Shown in pieces: positions 17,165-26,431 of a DNA stretch of 64,000 nucleotides. How positions within the stretch are numbered: position 1 is the stretch's first letter; every line of letters begins with the position of its first letter. The position numbers and the translations under genes are program-made. The notes beneath the pieces are model-generated. The model had not been told where the DNA came from. It saw nothing but the letters and a program-made list of their open reading frames with translations, and did not search any database. Source of the stretch: Syntrophomonas sp. DTU019. Lineage in GTDB: Bacteria; Bacillota; Syntrophomonadia; Syntrophomonadales; Syntrophomonadaceae. The stretch is taken from positions 186,001-250,000 of the forward strand of contig CAJYDM010000003.1 of assembly GCA_913757435.1 (NCBI GenBank). The letters run 5' to 3'.

Positions 17165-18010
17165 ATGGTATATGACCTGCATATTCACAGCAGTGCATCA
17201 GACGGATTGTTCACCCCAACCGAGGTGCTGCGCCAAGCTGCGCAAATGAAGCTGCCGGGAATCGCCATAACAGACCATGACACCGTAGATGGGTTGCATA
17301 CAGCTTGGGCGTGCCTGGCAAAGGAGCATCTTGATCTGGAATTGATATCGGGAATCGAACTCAATACCGAAGTCGAAGCAGGGGAGATCCACATCCTGGG
17401 CTACTATATAGATTATCGGTGCCGGCCACTGTTGGACAATCTGCAGGACATCAAAGCGGCCCGGTTTGAGCGAGCCCGGCGTATGGTATCCCGTTTACGT
17501 GATATGGGCTATATGATCACTTTTGAAGAGGTGCAAAAACTGGCCCGCGAGGATTTGATCGCCAGGCCCCATGTGGCTCTAGCCTTGATGGAAAAAGGCT
17601 ATGTTTTTTCTATCCGTGAAGCCTTTAATAAGCTTATTGGCCGAGGCCGCCCGGCTTATGTGCCGCGCTACCGCTTCACCCCTCAGAAAGCCATCGAATT
17701 GATCCATGCCGCCGGGGGCATAACTGTGTTGGCCCATCCTGGTCTGCTGCGTCAACCTCGATTAGTAGAAGAGGTTCTAGACCTGGGGGTGGAAGGCGTG
17801 GAGGCTTTTTACCCCGAACACAGTACTGGGGAAACCGATTATTTTCTGGATGTGGCAGCGCGCCGGGGACTGCTGGTGACTGGGGGCTCTGACTTTCACG
17901 GCACAAAAGGCGATGATTCGCGCAACCGGTTGGGCTCTGCAGGAATAACTGCCGACTACATGGCCAAAATCAGGGCTTACAAGAGAGCAATAAGTCGAAA
18001 AACTCAATAA
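17165..18010 (+). CDS. PHP-domain phosphoesterase, RNase AM/YciV-like
   Basis: The 281-residue protein has the PHP metal site of the YciV/TrpH (COG0613) type: DLHIHSSASDG (HxH), ITDHDTVDG, SGIELN, ARPHVALALM, LAHPG and GSDFHG. Characterised relatives are 3',5'-nucleotide bisphosphate phosphatases and 5'-3' exoribonucleases that trim rRNA 5' ends, so an RNA or nucleotide role is likely; the exact substrate is not readable. GAGAGGTG precedes the ATG. It follows the dipeptidase by 64 bases with its own weak promoter. Confidence 0.9.
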   Translation: MVYDLHIHSSASDGLFTPTEVLRQAAQMKLPGIAITDHDTVDGLHTAWACLAKEHLDLELISGIELNTEVEAGEIHILGYYIDYRCRPLLDNLQDIKAARFERARRMVSRLRDMGYMITFEEVQKLAREDLIARPHVALALMEKGYVFSIREAFNKLIGRGRPAYVPRYRFTPQKAIELIHAAGGITVLAHPGLLRQPRLVEEVLDLGVEGVEAFYPEHSTGETDYFLDVAARRGLLVTGGSDFHGTKGDDSRNRLGSAGITADYMAKIRAYKRAISRKTQ

Positions 18011-18092
18011 AAATCCTTCCCTGGGCAGGAGATTATCCGGTTTTGTAGAATATACTACATTATTGGTAATATTCTGGAAAGGGTAGGATATC

Positions 18093-19109
18093 TTGAGAAA
18101 ATTTGTAACAATTTCACTGAGCTTTCTACTATGGGCATCCTCCTCGACAATGGCCGTGGCTCAGCCACTTACTCATACTGTCCAATCGGGTGATTCATTA
18201 TGGAAAATTGCTAACCAAAATGGTATTACTGTGGAATATTTAATAAGTCTTAATGGCCTCAGCAGTGATAAACTGCAGATAGGCGATGTACTTAAGCTCC
18301 GCAACAGCGCGCCCCAAGCCCCGGCCACTTCTCCTGCCGGTTCAGCCGCTGACGGCACCTATACCATCCAATCCGGCGATTGTCTGGGTTCCATTGCTGC
18401 TAAATTCAACATGACAGTTGATCAACTCAAAGCTCTGAACAATCTCCAGAGTGATTTTATACAGGCCGGGAAGACCCTGCGGGTAAACCAAGCCACAGTG
18501 ACCGCATCCGCTCCGGTAGTACAAACTTTGGCAACCCCGGACCCAACCCCAACCACCGGGGAACAACAATATGTGTTAGAGCCCGGTGATAGTCTGGCCA
18601 CAGTAGCTGCTCAATACGGGATCTCCGTAAGCTATTTGATGCAAATAAATAATCTGCAAAGTGACATCCTAGATGCAGGGGTTACTTTGCGCATTCTTCC
18701 CGAACCAGTCGCTGTATCCCGTTCGGGTGCGCCGGATACCTACATGCGTATTCTCAAAACGGCCGCGCAACATTTAGGCACCCCGTACAAATATGGAGGC
18801 AGCGGGCCGGGAGGCTTCGATTGTTCAGGTTTCGCGCAGTATGTGTTTAAACAGAATGGATATAGCCTGCCACGAACTGCTGCGGCGCAATATGGATTGG
18901 GTACCGCAGTGGCCAAGAGCAACCTTCAGCCGGGAGATTTGGTGTTCTTCAAATGCTATAGCTCTAGTATTGACCATGTAGGGATCTATACTGGCAGCGG
19001 TCAGTTCATTCACTCCAGTTCGCCGCGCAGCGGGGGAGTCATTTATTCATCCCTGTCAGAAAGTTATTATAGCCGCTCCTACTACGGAGCCAGGCGTATA
19101 ATCCAGTAA
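18093..19109 (+). CDS. Secreted LysM x3 - NlpC/P60 peptidoglycan endopeptidase
   Basis: Cell-wall hydrolase that cuts peptide stems in peptidoglycan. The N-terminus is a signal peptide (basic MRK, hydrophobic SLSFLLWASSSTMAVA, cleavage near AQP). Three LysM domains follow (QSGDSLWKIANQNGI, QSGDCLGSIAAKFNM, EPGDSLATVAAQYGI), each ending near a conserved LNGL/LNNL/INNL. Pro/Thr-rich linkers separate them. The NlpC/P60 domain (about 220-338) has catalytic cysteine FDCSGF, histidine DHVGIYTG and the third polar residue near HSSSPRSGG. TTG 18093 is the start. Such proteins act in vegetative separation or spore germination; the sequence does not decide. Confidence 0.93.
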   Translation: MRKFVTISLSFLLWASSSTMAVAQPLTHTVQSGDSLWKIANQNGITVEYLISLNGLSSDKLQIGDVLKLRNSAPQAPATSPAGSAADGTYTIQSGDCLGSIAAKFNMTVDQLKALNNLQSDFIQAGKTLRVNQATVTASAPVVQTLATPDPTPTTGEQQYVLEPGDSLATVAAQYGISVSYLMQINNLQSDILDAGVTLRILPEPVAVSRSGAPDTYMRILKTAAQHLGTPYKYGGSGPGGFDCSGFAQYVFKQNGYSLPRTAAAQYGLGTAVAKSNLQPGDLVFFKCYSSSIDHVGIYTGSGQFIHSSSPRSGGVIYSSLSESYYSRSYYGARRIIQ

Positions 19110-19122
19110 ATGGGGGACAACG

Positions 19123-19515
19123 ATGCCAGAAGAGAATGAAGGCTTGCTTTTTCTGCCGAAAACGATTTTTGGCAGCCTGGAATGGAAGGCCATGGAGGAA
19201 CGTGAATACAGCCAGGGACCTGATGCTCTCCTGGAGGAACTGCTGCAGCAGAAGGCCTGGTCCAATGTGGAGATGCTCTGGGTAATAAAGAGGATGATCT
19301 ATTTCTACGGTCGTAAAGAAGACGTCCTTAAAAAGGCACCCGCTAAACGCTTAATGATGAATATGAATGATGTATTACGAGTTTTTTATCTGATTATGGA
19401 CATAGTCGATCCTGATCTAGATGACAACATGCGCAGTTACATAACCAATAAACTATCTGATGCAACCTGGGGCATCAATCCCCGCACCAGAGAATATCTT
19501 TATAAAATAGACTAG
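19123..19515 (+). CDS. Hypothetical protein, 130 residues
   Basis: I do not recognise this protein. It is helical, acidic at the N-terminus, with no signal peptide or membrane segment. LEELLQQKAWSNVEMLWVIKRMIYFYG and DVLRVFYLIMDIVDPDLDDNM look like packed amphipathic helices. ATG 19123 lies 13 bases after the stop of the LysM/NlpC gene and is preceded by a weak GGGGG. Codon use resembles the neighbours. It may share the NlpC transcript and is followed by the UDG-like gene. Confidence 0.6.
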   Translation: MPEENEGLLFLPKTIFGSLEWKAMEEREYSQGPDALLEELLQQKAWSNVEMLWVIKRMIYFYGRKEDVLKKAPAKRLMMNMNDVLRVFYLIMDIVDPDLDDNMRSYITNKLSDATWGINPRTREYLYKID

Positions 19516-19582
19516 TAATTTGGCGTAGATAAGCCGAAGTCCAATTGTTACAGTTCGTAATACTGGGGTGGGAGGTCAAATT

Positions 19583-20212
19583 TTGGTCAACGGTTTCAGG
19601 GAGGAAAATATCCGGCGTATCATCGATCTGGAGGACCGCATCTCCGAATGCCGCCGCTGCCCGGAACAACTGCATTGTGTGCGTCGACCGGCCATGGGCA
19701 AAGGTGAATTGCATCCTGATATCATGATCGTTTTTGAGACTGAAAACCAGTATACTGCCGACCTGGAACGGGTTATAGAACTGCGCCGGCTGATAAAGAG
19801 TTGTTTTGGTGCAGACCGGATTTATCACACTTATATGATGCGTTGCACCCCCAAGGTCTGCTCTACACGGCACAGTGTGTGCTGCTATACTGACAGCAAA
19901 CTTCTTGACAAGGATTATCATTGCATACTTACTGAAGAACCCTGCACCGGTGTTCACGTCAAACCGGACACTGCGCAAATCATCAATTGCTTGGCTTATC
20001 TGATAGAGGAGATCGAAATATTGTCCCCCCGCTATGTGCTGCTCATGGGAGAGCGGGTAGGTGAGTTTGTGCTCAAATGCTATGGCATATTTGACTGCTT
20101 ATCGCCGGGACAGTTCTTTTATTCCAACCAGCGCAGCTTCATAGTCGCCCACAATGAAAAGTTATTCACCAGTGATGAATGCCGTCAACTGGCCTCCTCC
20201 TGTTCCGCCTGA
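19583..20212 (+). CDS. Uracil-DNA-glycosylase-fold protein, Cys-rich, catalytic motif lost
   Basis: Family 4/5 UDG-like protein of 209 residues. Shared with the family are CRRCPEQ (C23, C26), the MMRCTP block (C88) and LSPRYVLLMGERVGEFVL, which matches the strand-helix after the fourth cluster cysteine (C136). Between C88 and C136 is an insertion of about 30 residues with five further cysteines (93, 100, 101, 114, 121). The catalytic GEAPG motif is replaced by FETENQY (51-57), and the late HPS motif reads AHNEKLF. I infer an iron-sulfur nucleic-acid-binding protein without ordinary glycosylase activity. TTG 19583 fits GGGAGG seven bases upstream better than GTG 19568. Confidence 0.6.
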   Translation: MVNGFREENIRRIIDLEDRISECRRCPEQLHCVRRPAMGKGELHPDIMIVFETENQYTADLERVIELRRLIKSCFGADRIYHTYMMRCTPKVCSTRHSVCCYTDSKLLDKDYHCILTEEPCTGVHVKPDTAQIINCLAYLIEEIEILSPRYVLLMGERVGEFVLKCYGIFDCLSPGQFFYSNQRSFIVAHNEKLFTSDECRQLASSCSA

Positions 20213-20349
20213 CTTGCATTTATTGTAATTCTGCCGTTAGATCAGTGCTGGTATGCGGCTTCAGCTTAGAGCCGACCGCTACCTGTCGCCTTATAGCCCA
20301 GTTTGGCAAGACTTGTCAGTGCCCCTTTTGCCTGTCTACCGTTCTTTCG

Positions 20350-20390
20350 CCCCATTTGCTTGAATAACTATTCAAAAAGAGCAAACGGGG
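20350..20390 (+). promoter_or_regulatory. Nested inverted repeats upstream of the Ca2+ ATPase, ArsR-type operator candidate
   Basis: An inner palindrome TTGAATA-AC-TATTCAA (20359-20374) contains TGAA-N6-TTCA (20361-20374), the core of ArsR/SmtB-family operators. It is framed by CCCCATTTGCT (20350-20360) and AGCAAACGGGG (20380-20390), which pair with one mismatch. The structure ends 7 bases before the ATPase start codon, so it could act as an operator or as a hairpin covering the ribosome-binding site. Confidence 0.45.
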
Positions 20391-20397
20391 GCCTACC

Positions 20398-23106
20398 ATG
20401 AGCCAAACCCTATGGCACCAAAATTCTGTCCAACAGACCGTCAAACAGCTGCACACCAGGCTTGATAAAGGCCTCTTGACACATCAGGTGCAAACCCTGC
20501 AGCAACAGTATCCTAATATCCTCGAAGAAGGACATAGGCAAAACCCTTTAGTTATGTTGCTGGGCCAGTTTACCGATACCATGGTGCTGGTTCTTCTCGG
20601 CGCTACCGTTATCTCAGGTTTGGTGGGCAACATGGCGGATGCTTTTACCATTATGGCTATTGTGGTATTAAATGCCCTGCTGGGTTTTGTCCAGGAATTC
20701 CGTGCTGAGCGCTCTCTGGAAGAGATTAAAAAAATGGCATCGCCGTATGCCTTGGTATTAAGGGACGGGCAGCGCCGCAAGGTTCCGGCCGCAGAATTAG
20801 TGCCCGGGGACATAGTCTACCTGGAAACCGGTGATAAAGTACCGGCTGACTTGCGTTTAGCCGCAGTGAGTAATCTGGAAATAGATGAGTCGCCTCTGAC
20901 TGGGGAATCAATTCCGGTAAGTAAAGTGGCCGATTCCCTGCTGGCGGCCTCGACTCCTTTGGCAGATCAAATCAATATGGCCTTTATGGGAACTACGGTT
21001 ACCCGCGGACGAGGCACTGCAGTGGTGGTGGAGACTGGAATGCGCACTGTGATGGGGCAGATAGCGCGGATGATCTCAGAAACCAAACCAGCCCCCACCC
21101 CGTTGCAGATCAAATTAGATCAGCTCGGCAAAATGCTTATAATAATTTGTTTGGCAGTATGTTCGGCAGTTGCTCTCCTGGGGATATACCGGGGCGAGGA
21201 CCTTATGACCATGCTTTTGACCGGCATCAGCCTGGCAGTAGCTGCTATCCCCGAAGGTCTGCCAGCTATCGTGACGGTGGTTTTAGCCCTGGGGGTACAG
21301 CGCATGGCAAAAAACCACGCCATCGTCAGGCGTCTCTCCGCCGTTGAGACCCTGGGCTGCACCACAGTGATCTGCTCTGATAAGACCGGTACCCTGACCC
21401 AGAATAAAATGACGGTCACCAGAGTATCCACCTTGGATCGGGTCCTGCAAGTCAAGGGGCAAGGATACCGGACACAGGGGGAGTTTACCTGGAATGGGCA
21501 GCCATACCTGCCTGTTGCCGATCAAGCCTTTAAACAGCTTTTAATGGCTGCTTTTCACTGCAACAATGCCTACCTGGAGAAACTTTACGGAGAGGATATT
21601 GTACAGGGGGATCCGACCGAAGGCGCTCTGAAGGTATTGGCCTTAAAGGCCGGGCTGGGTGAAACAGAGCATACCAGGGTCAGGGAGGTCCCCTTCGATT
21701 CAGAGCGCAAGATGATGAGCGTGGTTACCCATGGTGAGGGCGGTTTACAGGTATTGACCAAGGGTGCCCTGGATATGCTTCTGCCGCGCTGCAGCAAGGC
21801 TATGGTCAATGGGCGGGCAGTTGCTTTGAACAGGGAACAGCGCGACAAGCTGTTGCAGATGCAGGATGAGTGGGCTCAGGAAGCTATGCGGGTACTTGGT
21901 TTTGCTTATCGTGACATTTCGCTTGCGGAAAGCCAGACCTTAACCGACCAGGAATTGGAATCCAACCTGATCCTTTTGGGGATCTGTGGCATAGTAGATC
22001 CGCCCCGTCCCGGGGTGGCACAGTCGGTAGCAGAGTGCATTCAGGCGGGGGTCGTTCCAGTGATGATCACCGGCGATCATCCCTTGACCGCCCAGGCTAT
22101 TGCCTCGCAGGTAGGTATGGGCGGGAAAGCGGTGATCACCGGAATGGAGATCGACCGCCTGGGAGATAAAGAATTGTATGACGGAGCGCTTCAAGCCCGT
22201 GTCTTTGCCCGGGTCTCCCCACAGCACAAACACCGCATAGTCAAGGTGCTGCAGGCCAGGCAACAAGTGGTGGCAATGACTGGAGACGGGGTGAACGACG
22301 CTCCTGCTCTGAAGGCTGCCGACATAGGGGTGGCCATGGGGATTTCCGGCACCGATGTCACCAAGGAAGCTGCCGCCATGATACTGGCCGACGATGATTT
22401 TTCCACCATTGTCAAAGCAGTGCACGAAGGCCGTGCCATCTATGACAATATCCGTAAATTCATCCGCTATCTCTTGGGCTGCAACATCGGCGAGGTGCTG
22501 GTGATGTTTCTGGCTTCGCTCCTGGCAATGCCTATGCCCCTGCTGCCTATTCAGATATTGTGGGTCAATCTGGTCACTGATGGACTGCCAGCTATGGCCT
22601 TAGGATTGGAACCGCCTGAACCCGGGATCATGAGCCAAAAACCCCGACCCCGCAGTGAGAACATATTTGCACGCCGTCTGGGATGGATTATCCTGAGCCG
22701 CGGTGTCTATATAGCGGCAGTCACACTGTTTGCGTTTGTGGTAGGGATGGCTGCGGCATCATGGATGAACTATGATGAACCGCTCGTATTAGCGCGCAGC
22801 ATGGCCTTGACCACATTGGTCTTCGCCCAATTGTGCTACGTATTTGAATGCCGCTCAGAACGATACTCTCCATTTGAACTGGGATTCTTCAAAAACAACT
22901 TTTTGGTATTGGCGGTATGCCTGTCTATCAGCATGCAGCTATCAGTTTTATATGTGCCTGCCCTGCAGAACATTTTTTTCACCTGTGCCCTCAACGCCTG
23001 GCAATGGGGCTTAATTCTGGTCATTACCGGAAGCAAACTGCTGTGGCGTTATCTGGGGTATCTGTATAAATGCCTCATGGCTCCTGCCTCGCTGCCTGCC
23101 GACTAA
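20398..23106 (+). CDS. P-type Ca2+-transporting ATPase (type IIA, SERCA/PMCA-like)
   Basis: Cation pump of 902 residues that would export Ca2+ from the cytoplasm. It has the actuator motif LTGES (167-171), the TM4 ion site AIPEGLPA (284-290), the phosphorylation site DKTGT (328-332), nucleotide-binding KGALD, MITGDHPLT and the hinge MTGDGVNDAPALK. TM6 reads NLVTDGLPAMALG, the N-x-x-TD arrangement of SERCA site residues, which favours Ca2+ over Mg2+ or K+. The N-terminal cation-ATPase domain (1-75) and a C-terminal six-helix bundle are complete. It is alone, with inverted repeats just upstream that resemble a metal-repressor operator. Confidence 0.94.
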   Translation: MSQTLWHQNSVQQTVKQLHTRLDKGLLTHQVQTLQQQYPNILEEGHRQNPLVMLLGQFTDTMVLVLLGATVISGLVGNMADAFTIMAIVVLNALLGFVQEFRAERSLEEIKKMASPYALVLRDGQRRKVPAAELVPGDIVYLETGDKVPADLRLAAVSNLEIDESPLTGESIPVSKVADSLLAASTPLADQINMAFMGTTVTRGRGTAVVVETGMRTVMGQIARMISETKPAPTPLQIKLDQLGKMLIIICLAVCSAVALLGIYRGEDLMTMLLTGISLAVAAIPEGLPAIVTVVLALGVQRMAKNHAIVRRLSAVETLGCTTVICSDKTGTLTQNKMTVTRVSTLDRVLQVKGQGYRTQGEFTWNGQPYLPVADQAFKQLLMAAFHCNNAYLEKLYGEDIVQGDPTEGALKVLALKAGLGETEHTRVREVPFDSERKMMSVVTHGEGGLQVLTKGALDMLLPRCSKAMVNGRAVALNREQRDKLLQMQDEWAQEAMRVLGFAYRDISLAESQTLTDQELESNLILLGICGIVDPPRPGVAQSVAECIQAGVVPVMITGDHPLTAQAIASQVGMGGKAVITGMEIDRLGDKELYDGALQARVFARVSPQHKHRIVKVLQARQQVVAMTGDGVNDAPALKAADIGVAMGISGTDVTKEAAAMILADDDFSTIVKAVHEGRAIYDNIRKFIRYLLGCNIGEVLVMFLASLLAMPMPLLPIQILWVNLVTDGLPAMALGLEPPEPGIMSQKPRPRSENIFARRLGWIILSRGVYIAAVTLFAFVVGMAAASWMNYDEPLVLARSMALTTLVFAQLCYVFECRSERYSPFELGFFKNNFLVLAVCLSISMQLSVLYVPALQNIFFTCALNAWQWGLILVITGSKLLWRYLGYLYKCLMAPASLPAD

Positions 23107-23207
23107 TATGCTCAATTGCTGGGCATAGCTTCTTCTAATAGTGTATAATATTAGGCATTCGGTAAAACAATTTTCCAAATCTTATTAATAATGAAGGGTT
23201 GTGCAGT

Positions 23208-24086
23208 ATGGTACGAAGTATGACCGGATTTGGCCGCAGCCAGGTTCGCGGCCAGGGTTATGTGGTTAACTGTGAGATGCGCGGGGTCAACCACCGCTTC
23301 CTGGATGTACACATCAGGACCTCGCGGCGTTACAGTATCTTAGAGGAAAAGGTCAAGGAAGAAGTCAAACAAGTGTTGGCCCGGGGACGCATAGAAATCA
23401 GCCTTACTATCGAAAAAACCGAAGATTCTAAGCGGGCCATTAAGGTTGACAAAGAATTGGCTTTAGCTTATTATAACTATTTGAAGGAATTAGCAGGAAA
23501 TCTAAATATTTCACCGGAAATAAGCGTTATTGAGCTTTTTCGGCTGCCAGAGGTTTTCAGCCTGGAGGACCAGGAAGAAAATCTGGAGATAGTGTGGCAA
23601 GTGACTCGTGAAGCCTTAAACCAAGCCCTGACAAGCCTGGTTGAAATGCGCACCCGCGAAGGTATTAATTTGAGCAGAGACATCCTGGCTCGTAATCAAG
23701 GGATATTACGAGCCGTTGAGTTATTGGAAGCTCGTTCACCTCTGGTAGTGGAGGAGTACCTGAACAAGCTCAGGAACCGTCTGGCCGAATTGCTCGCCAG
23801 TGAATCCATAGACGAACAGCGCATCCTGCAGGAGGCAGCCTTATTCGCCGATCGCATTAACGTAACCGAAGAGATGGTAAGGCTTAAGAGTCATATCATG
23901 CATTTACAGGAATTGATGAATTCAGATGAATCAGTAGGGCGCAAGTGTGATTTCCTGGTGCAGGAGATGTTTCGGGAGATCAACACTGTATCCTCCAAAG
24001 CCAATGACCTGGAGATGAACCGGGTGGTAGTCGATGTTAAAGCAGAACTGGAGAAGATTCGCGAACAATTGCAGAACATAGAATAG
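23208..24086 (+). CDS. YicC family endoribonuclease
   Basis: YicC/YloC protein, 292 residues, with the invariant N-terminus MVRSMTGFGRS and the C-terminal DUF1732 block (DEQRILQEAALFADRINVTEEMVRLKSHI, then GRKCDFLVQEMFREINTVSSKA). E. coli YicC has been described as an endoribonuclease acting on small RNA. ATG 23208 is used: AAGGG lies 9 bases before it, and MVRSMTGFG is the usual start. A TATAAT at 23144-23149 may belong to its promoter. It opens the remA-gmk-rpoZ-coaBC run. Confidence 0.92.
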   Translation: MVRSMTGFGRSQVRGQGYVVNCEMRGVNHRFLDVHIRTSRRYSILEEKVKEEVKQVLARGRIEISLTIEKTEDSKRAIKVDKELALAYYNYLKELAGNLNISPEISVIELFRLPEVFSLEDQEENLEIVWQVTREALNQALTSLVEMRTREGINLSRDILARNQGILRAVELLEARSPLVVEEYLNKLRNRLAELLASESIDEQRILQEAALFADRINVTEEMVRLKSHIMHLQELMNSDESVGRKCDFLVQEMFREINTVSSKANDLEMNRVVVDVKAELEKIREQLQNIE

Positions 24087-24116
24087 CTAGGAGGTGAACC
24101 GGTTTAACCGGGTACT

Positions 24117-24377
24117 ATGGATATTAAGTTAGTCAATATTGGATTTGGCAATATCGTAGCCGCAAACCGCATCGTGGCAATAGTCAGCCCAGAATCTGCG
24201 CCCATCAAGAGGATAATTCAGGAGGCCAGGGAGAAAGGCATCCTGATCGACGCTACTTATGGACGCAGAACCAGAGCGGTGATTATCTCCGACAGCGCAC
24301 ATGTCATCCTTTCAGCCGTTCAGCCGGAAACTGTAGCCAATCGATTGACTTCCAAGGATACTAATGAAGAAGTCTAA
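24117..24377 (+). CDS. remA: Extracellular matrix regulator RemA (DUF370)
   Basis: Small DNA-binding regulator, 86 residues. The family sequence is obvious ([32 protein letters not shown] split here as [11 protein letters not shown] and [16 protein letters not shown], then [29 protein letters not shown]). In Bacillus subtilis RemA activates biofilm matrix and osmoprotection genes by wrapping DNA in ring-shaped oligomers. AGGAGGTG stands upstream of the ATG. The yicC-remA-gmk-rpoZ order is the standard Firmicutes cluster. Confidence 0.96.
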   Translation: MDIKLVNIGFGNIVAANRIVAIVSPESAPIKRIIQEAREKGILIDATYGRRTRAVIISDSAHVILSAVQPETVANRLTSKDTNEEV

Positions 24378-24396
24378 CCTTTAGGAAGTGTTGTAA

Positions 24397-24987
24397 TTGA
24401 GCACCAGAACAGGCATTCTCTTCGTCATATCCGGACCCTCCGGGGTGGGTAAGGGCACGGTGAGGAATGCGGTAATGCCACTTGTCGATGATCTACAGAT
24501 GTCCATTTCGGCTACTACCCGTGCCCCGCGGCCGGGGGAAGTCGATGGCCTGGATTATTTTTTTGTCACCCCGGCACGGTTTCAACAAATGATCGCCGGG
24601 GGAGAATTGTTGGAATGGGCCCAGGTTTATGGAAACCTTTATGGCACCCCTTATGAGTATGTAACCTCTATGCTCAGTCAGGGAAGAGATGTGCTGTTGG
24701 AGATCGATATACAGGGAGCTCTGCAGGTCAAGGAAAAAATGCCCCAGGGAGTATTCATTTTTATCTCCCCACCTTCAGTGGAAGAACTCTCCAGGCGCCT
24801 GTGCGGGCGGGGCAATGATTCCGAAGAAAGCATACAGATCAGGCTGGCGGCCTGCCAACAAGAGATGGACCATATCAAATATTACGATTATGTGGTGGTA
24901 AACGACCGTGTTGAAGACGCGGTTGACAAGGTGCGTTCCATCATTATGGCGGAGCGCTGTAAAAGGAAAAACTTGAATCTGGGGTGA
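24397..24987 (+). CDS. gmk: Guanylate kinase
   Basis: Phosphorylates GMP to GDP; 196 residues. P-loop GPSGVGKGT, the GMP-binding stretch SATTRAPRPGEVDGLDYFFV, and the lid region LCGRGNDSEESIQIRLA are all present. The usual glycine-lysine-serine/threonine end of the P-loop reads GKGT, as in most bacterial enzymes. Translation starts at TTG 24397. It lies in the yicC-remA-gmk-rpoZ cluster, 19 bases after remA. Confidence 0.96.
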   Translation: MSTRTGILFVISGPSGVGKGTVRNAVMPLVDDLQMSISATTRAPRPGEVDGLDYFFVTPARFQQMIAGGELLEWAQVYGNLYGTPYEYVTSMLSQGRDVLLEIDIQGALQVKEKMPQGVFIFISPPSVEELSRRLCGRGNDSEESIQIRLAACQQEMDHIKYYDYVVVNDRVEDAVDKVRSIIMAERCKRKNLNLG

Positions 24988-24994
24988 TTATTTC

Positions 24995-25204
24995 ATGATA
25001 CCTCCGTCTACAAAAGACATAATGCAGATCGCATCCAGCAAATACGCGGTGGTGGTTGCTGTGGCCAAACGTGCCAGAGTCTTGTCGGAACAGAACAAGA
25101 ACAATGAAAACAACCGGTTATCCACCATGGTCACCGAGGCTTTAGAAGAGATCAGCAACGGCAAACTGAATGTGGAACTGCTGCCGGATTCCAGGGAGGA
25201 CTGA
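24995..25204 (+). CDS. rpoZ: RNA polymerase omega subunit
   Basis: Small (69-residue) assembly subunit of RNA polymerase. Family features are the N-terminal MIPPSTKDIMQIASSKYAVV, the AKRAR motif (VAKRARVLSEQ) and the helix MVTEALEEISNGKLNVE. It follows gmk by 7 bases and is followed by coaBC with a one-base gap, so all are co-transcribed. Confidence 0.95.
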   Translation: MIPPSTKDIMQIASSKYAVVVAVAKRARVLSEQNKNNENNRLSTMVTEALEEISNGKLNVELLPDSRED

Positions 25205-25205
25205 C

Positions 25206-26408
25206 ATGCCGAGAACAGTAGGTATAGGTATTACCGGCAGCATTGCCGCTTATAAAATGGCTGATCTGGTCAGCAGGCTGAAGAAAGATGAACAGGATAT
25301 TGATGTAATCGTAATTATGACCGCAGCAGCCACACAGTTCATCACCCCTTTGACCATGAAAACCCTTTCGGGGCGCGAAGTATTGACTGATATGTGGACT
25401 TCTTCGCAGGAGTGGAAGGTGCAGCACATCGGGGTGGCTGAGCAGTTGGACCTGCTGGTGATCGCTCCAGCCAGCGCCAATTTCATCGCTAAAATGGCTC
25501 ATGGCTTAGGAGATGATCTGCTTTCCACCATCGTGTTGGCCAACACCGCCCCGATCCTGGTAGTACCGGCCATGAACACCAATATGTATCGCAATGCCAT
25601 GGTGCAGGAAAACATTAAGAAGCTTATCAATAGGGGCGTCAATTTCATGGATCCGGAAACCGGTATGCTGGCCTGCGGGGTCAGCGGAGAAGGACGCCTG
25701 CCTGAGGTGGATGCGATTTATAAACAGATTAAGACCATGCTTTTTCCCCGTACTGATTTAATGGGCAAGCGGGTCCTGATCAATGCCGGGACAACCTGCG
25801 AGGACATAGACCCGGTGCGTTTTATTTCCAACCGCGGCACCGGGAAAATGGGCTATGCCATCGCCGAAGAGGCGGTATTTCGCGGAGCCGATGTGATTCT
25901 AGTCAGCGGACGCACCTATTTACCTGCTCCGCAAGGGGTCAAAGTGGTCTCGGTATGGGGCGCAGAGGAGATGTGTGACACTATGCTCAAGTATCAGCCA
26001 GCCTGTGATATTATCATCGGTGCGGCTGCGGTAGGGGATTTCACCGTAGCCCGGGCGGCTGAACAGAAGATCAAGAAAACCGGCGAAAGGGACCAGACTC
26101 TGGTCTTGGAACTGGTGGGCACCCCGGATATACTCAAGAATCTGGGCGCTAGAAAACAACCCGGCCAGATCTTGGTGGGATTTGCGGCTGAAACCGAAAA
26201 TCTGATGGAAAATGCCCGCAAAAAGCTGTCCGCCAAGAACCTGGATTTTATAGTTGCCAATGATATAACCATAGAAGGCGCAGGTTTTGCCAGCGACACT
26301 AACATAGTCACTTTTATTGACCGCGACGGGGAGAGCACCGCGCTTCCCAAGATGAGTAAAAGGGATGTAGCCGCAGCTATTATAGATAAAGTAGTAGCCA
26401 TGCTGTAA
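25206..26408 (+). CDS. coaBC: Bifunctional phosphopantothenoylcysteine decarboxylase/synthetase
   Basis: Two steps of coenzyme A synthesis: joining cysteine to 4'-phosphopantothenate (CoaB) and decarboxylating the product (CoaC). The N-terminal flavoprotein domain has [10 protein letters not shown] and [18 protein letters not shown]; the catalytic cysteine region is [14 protein letters not shown]. The C-terminal CoaB domain (from about 185) has [25 protein letters not shown] and the KIKK site. ATG 25206 is preceded by GGGAGG; the in-frame ATG at 25170 lies inside rpoZ. Length is 400 residues. A redox-poor anaerobic lifestyle is not indicated or excluded by this gene. Confidence 0.95.
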   Translation: MPRTVGIGITGSIAAYKMADLVSRLKKDEQDIDVIVIMTAAATQFITPLTMKTLSGREVLTDMWTSSQEWKVQHIGVAEQLDLLVIAPASANFIAKMAHGLGDDLLSTIVLANTAPILVVPAMNTNMYRNAMVQENIKKLINRGVNFMDPETGMLACGVSGEGRLPEVDAIYKQIKTMLFPRTDLMGKRVLINAGTTCEDIDPVRFISNRGTGKMGYAIAEEAVFRGADVILVSGRTYLPAPQGVKVVSVWGAEEMCDTMLKYQPACDIIIGAAAVGDFTVARAAEQKIKKTGERDQTLVLELVGTPDILKNLGARKQPGQILVGFAAETENLMENARKKLSAKNLDFIVANDITIEGAGFASDTNIVTFIDRDGESTALPKMSKRDVAAAIIDKVVAML

Positions 26409-26431
26409 GCCAAATTAAGGAGATGAAATCG

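Noticed and set aside
20179-20367. 62-codon frame between the UDG-like gene and the Ca2+ ATPase
   Set aside because: Starts inside the upstream gene, no ribosome-binding site, and overlaps the inverted repeats.
26409-26431. SAM riboswitch before metK
   Set aside because: Only 23 bases lie between coaBC and metK, and there is no S-box sequence.
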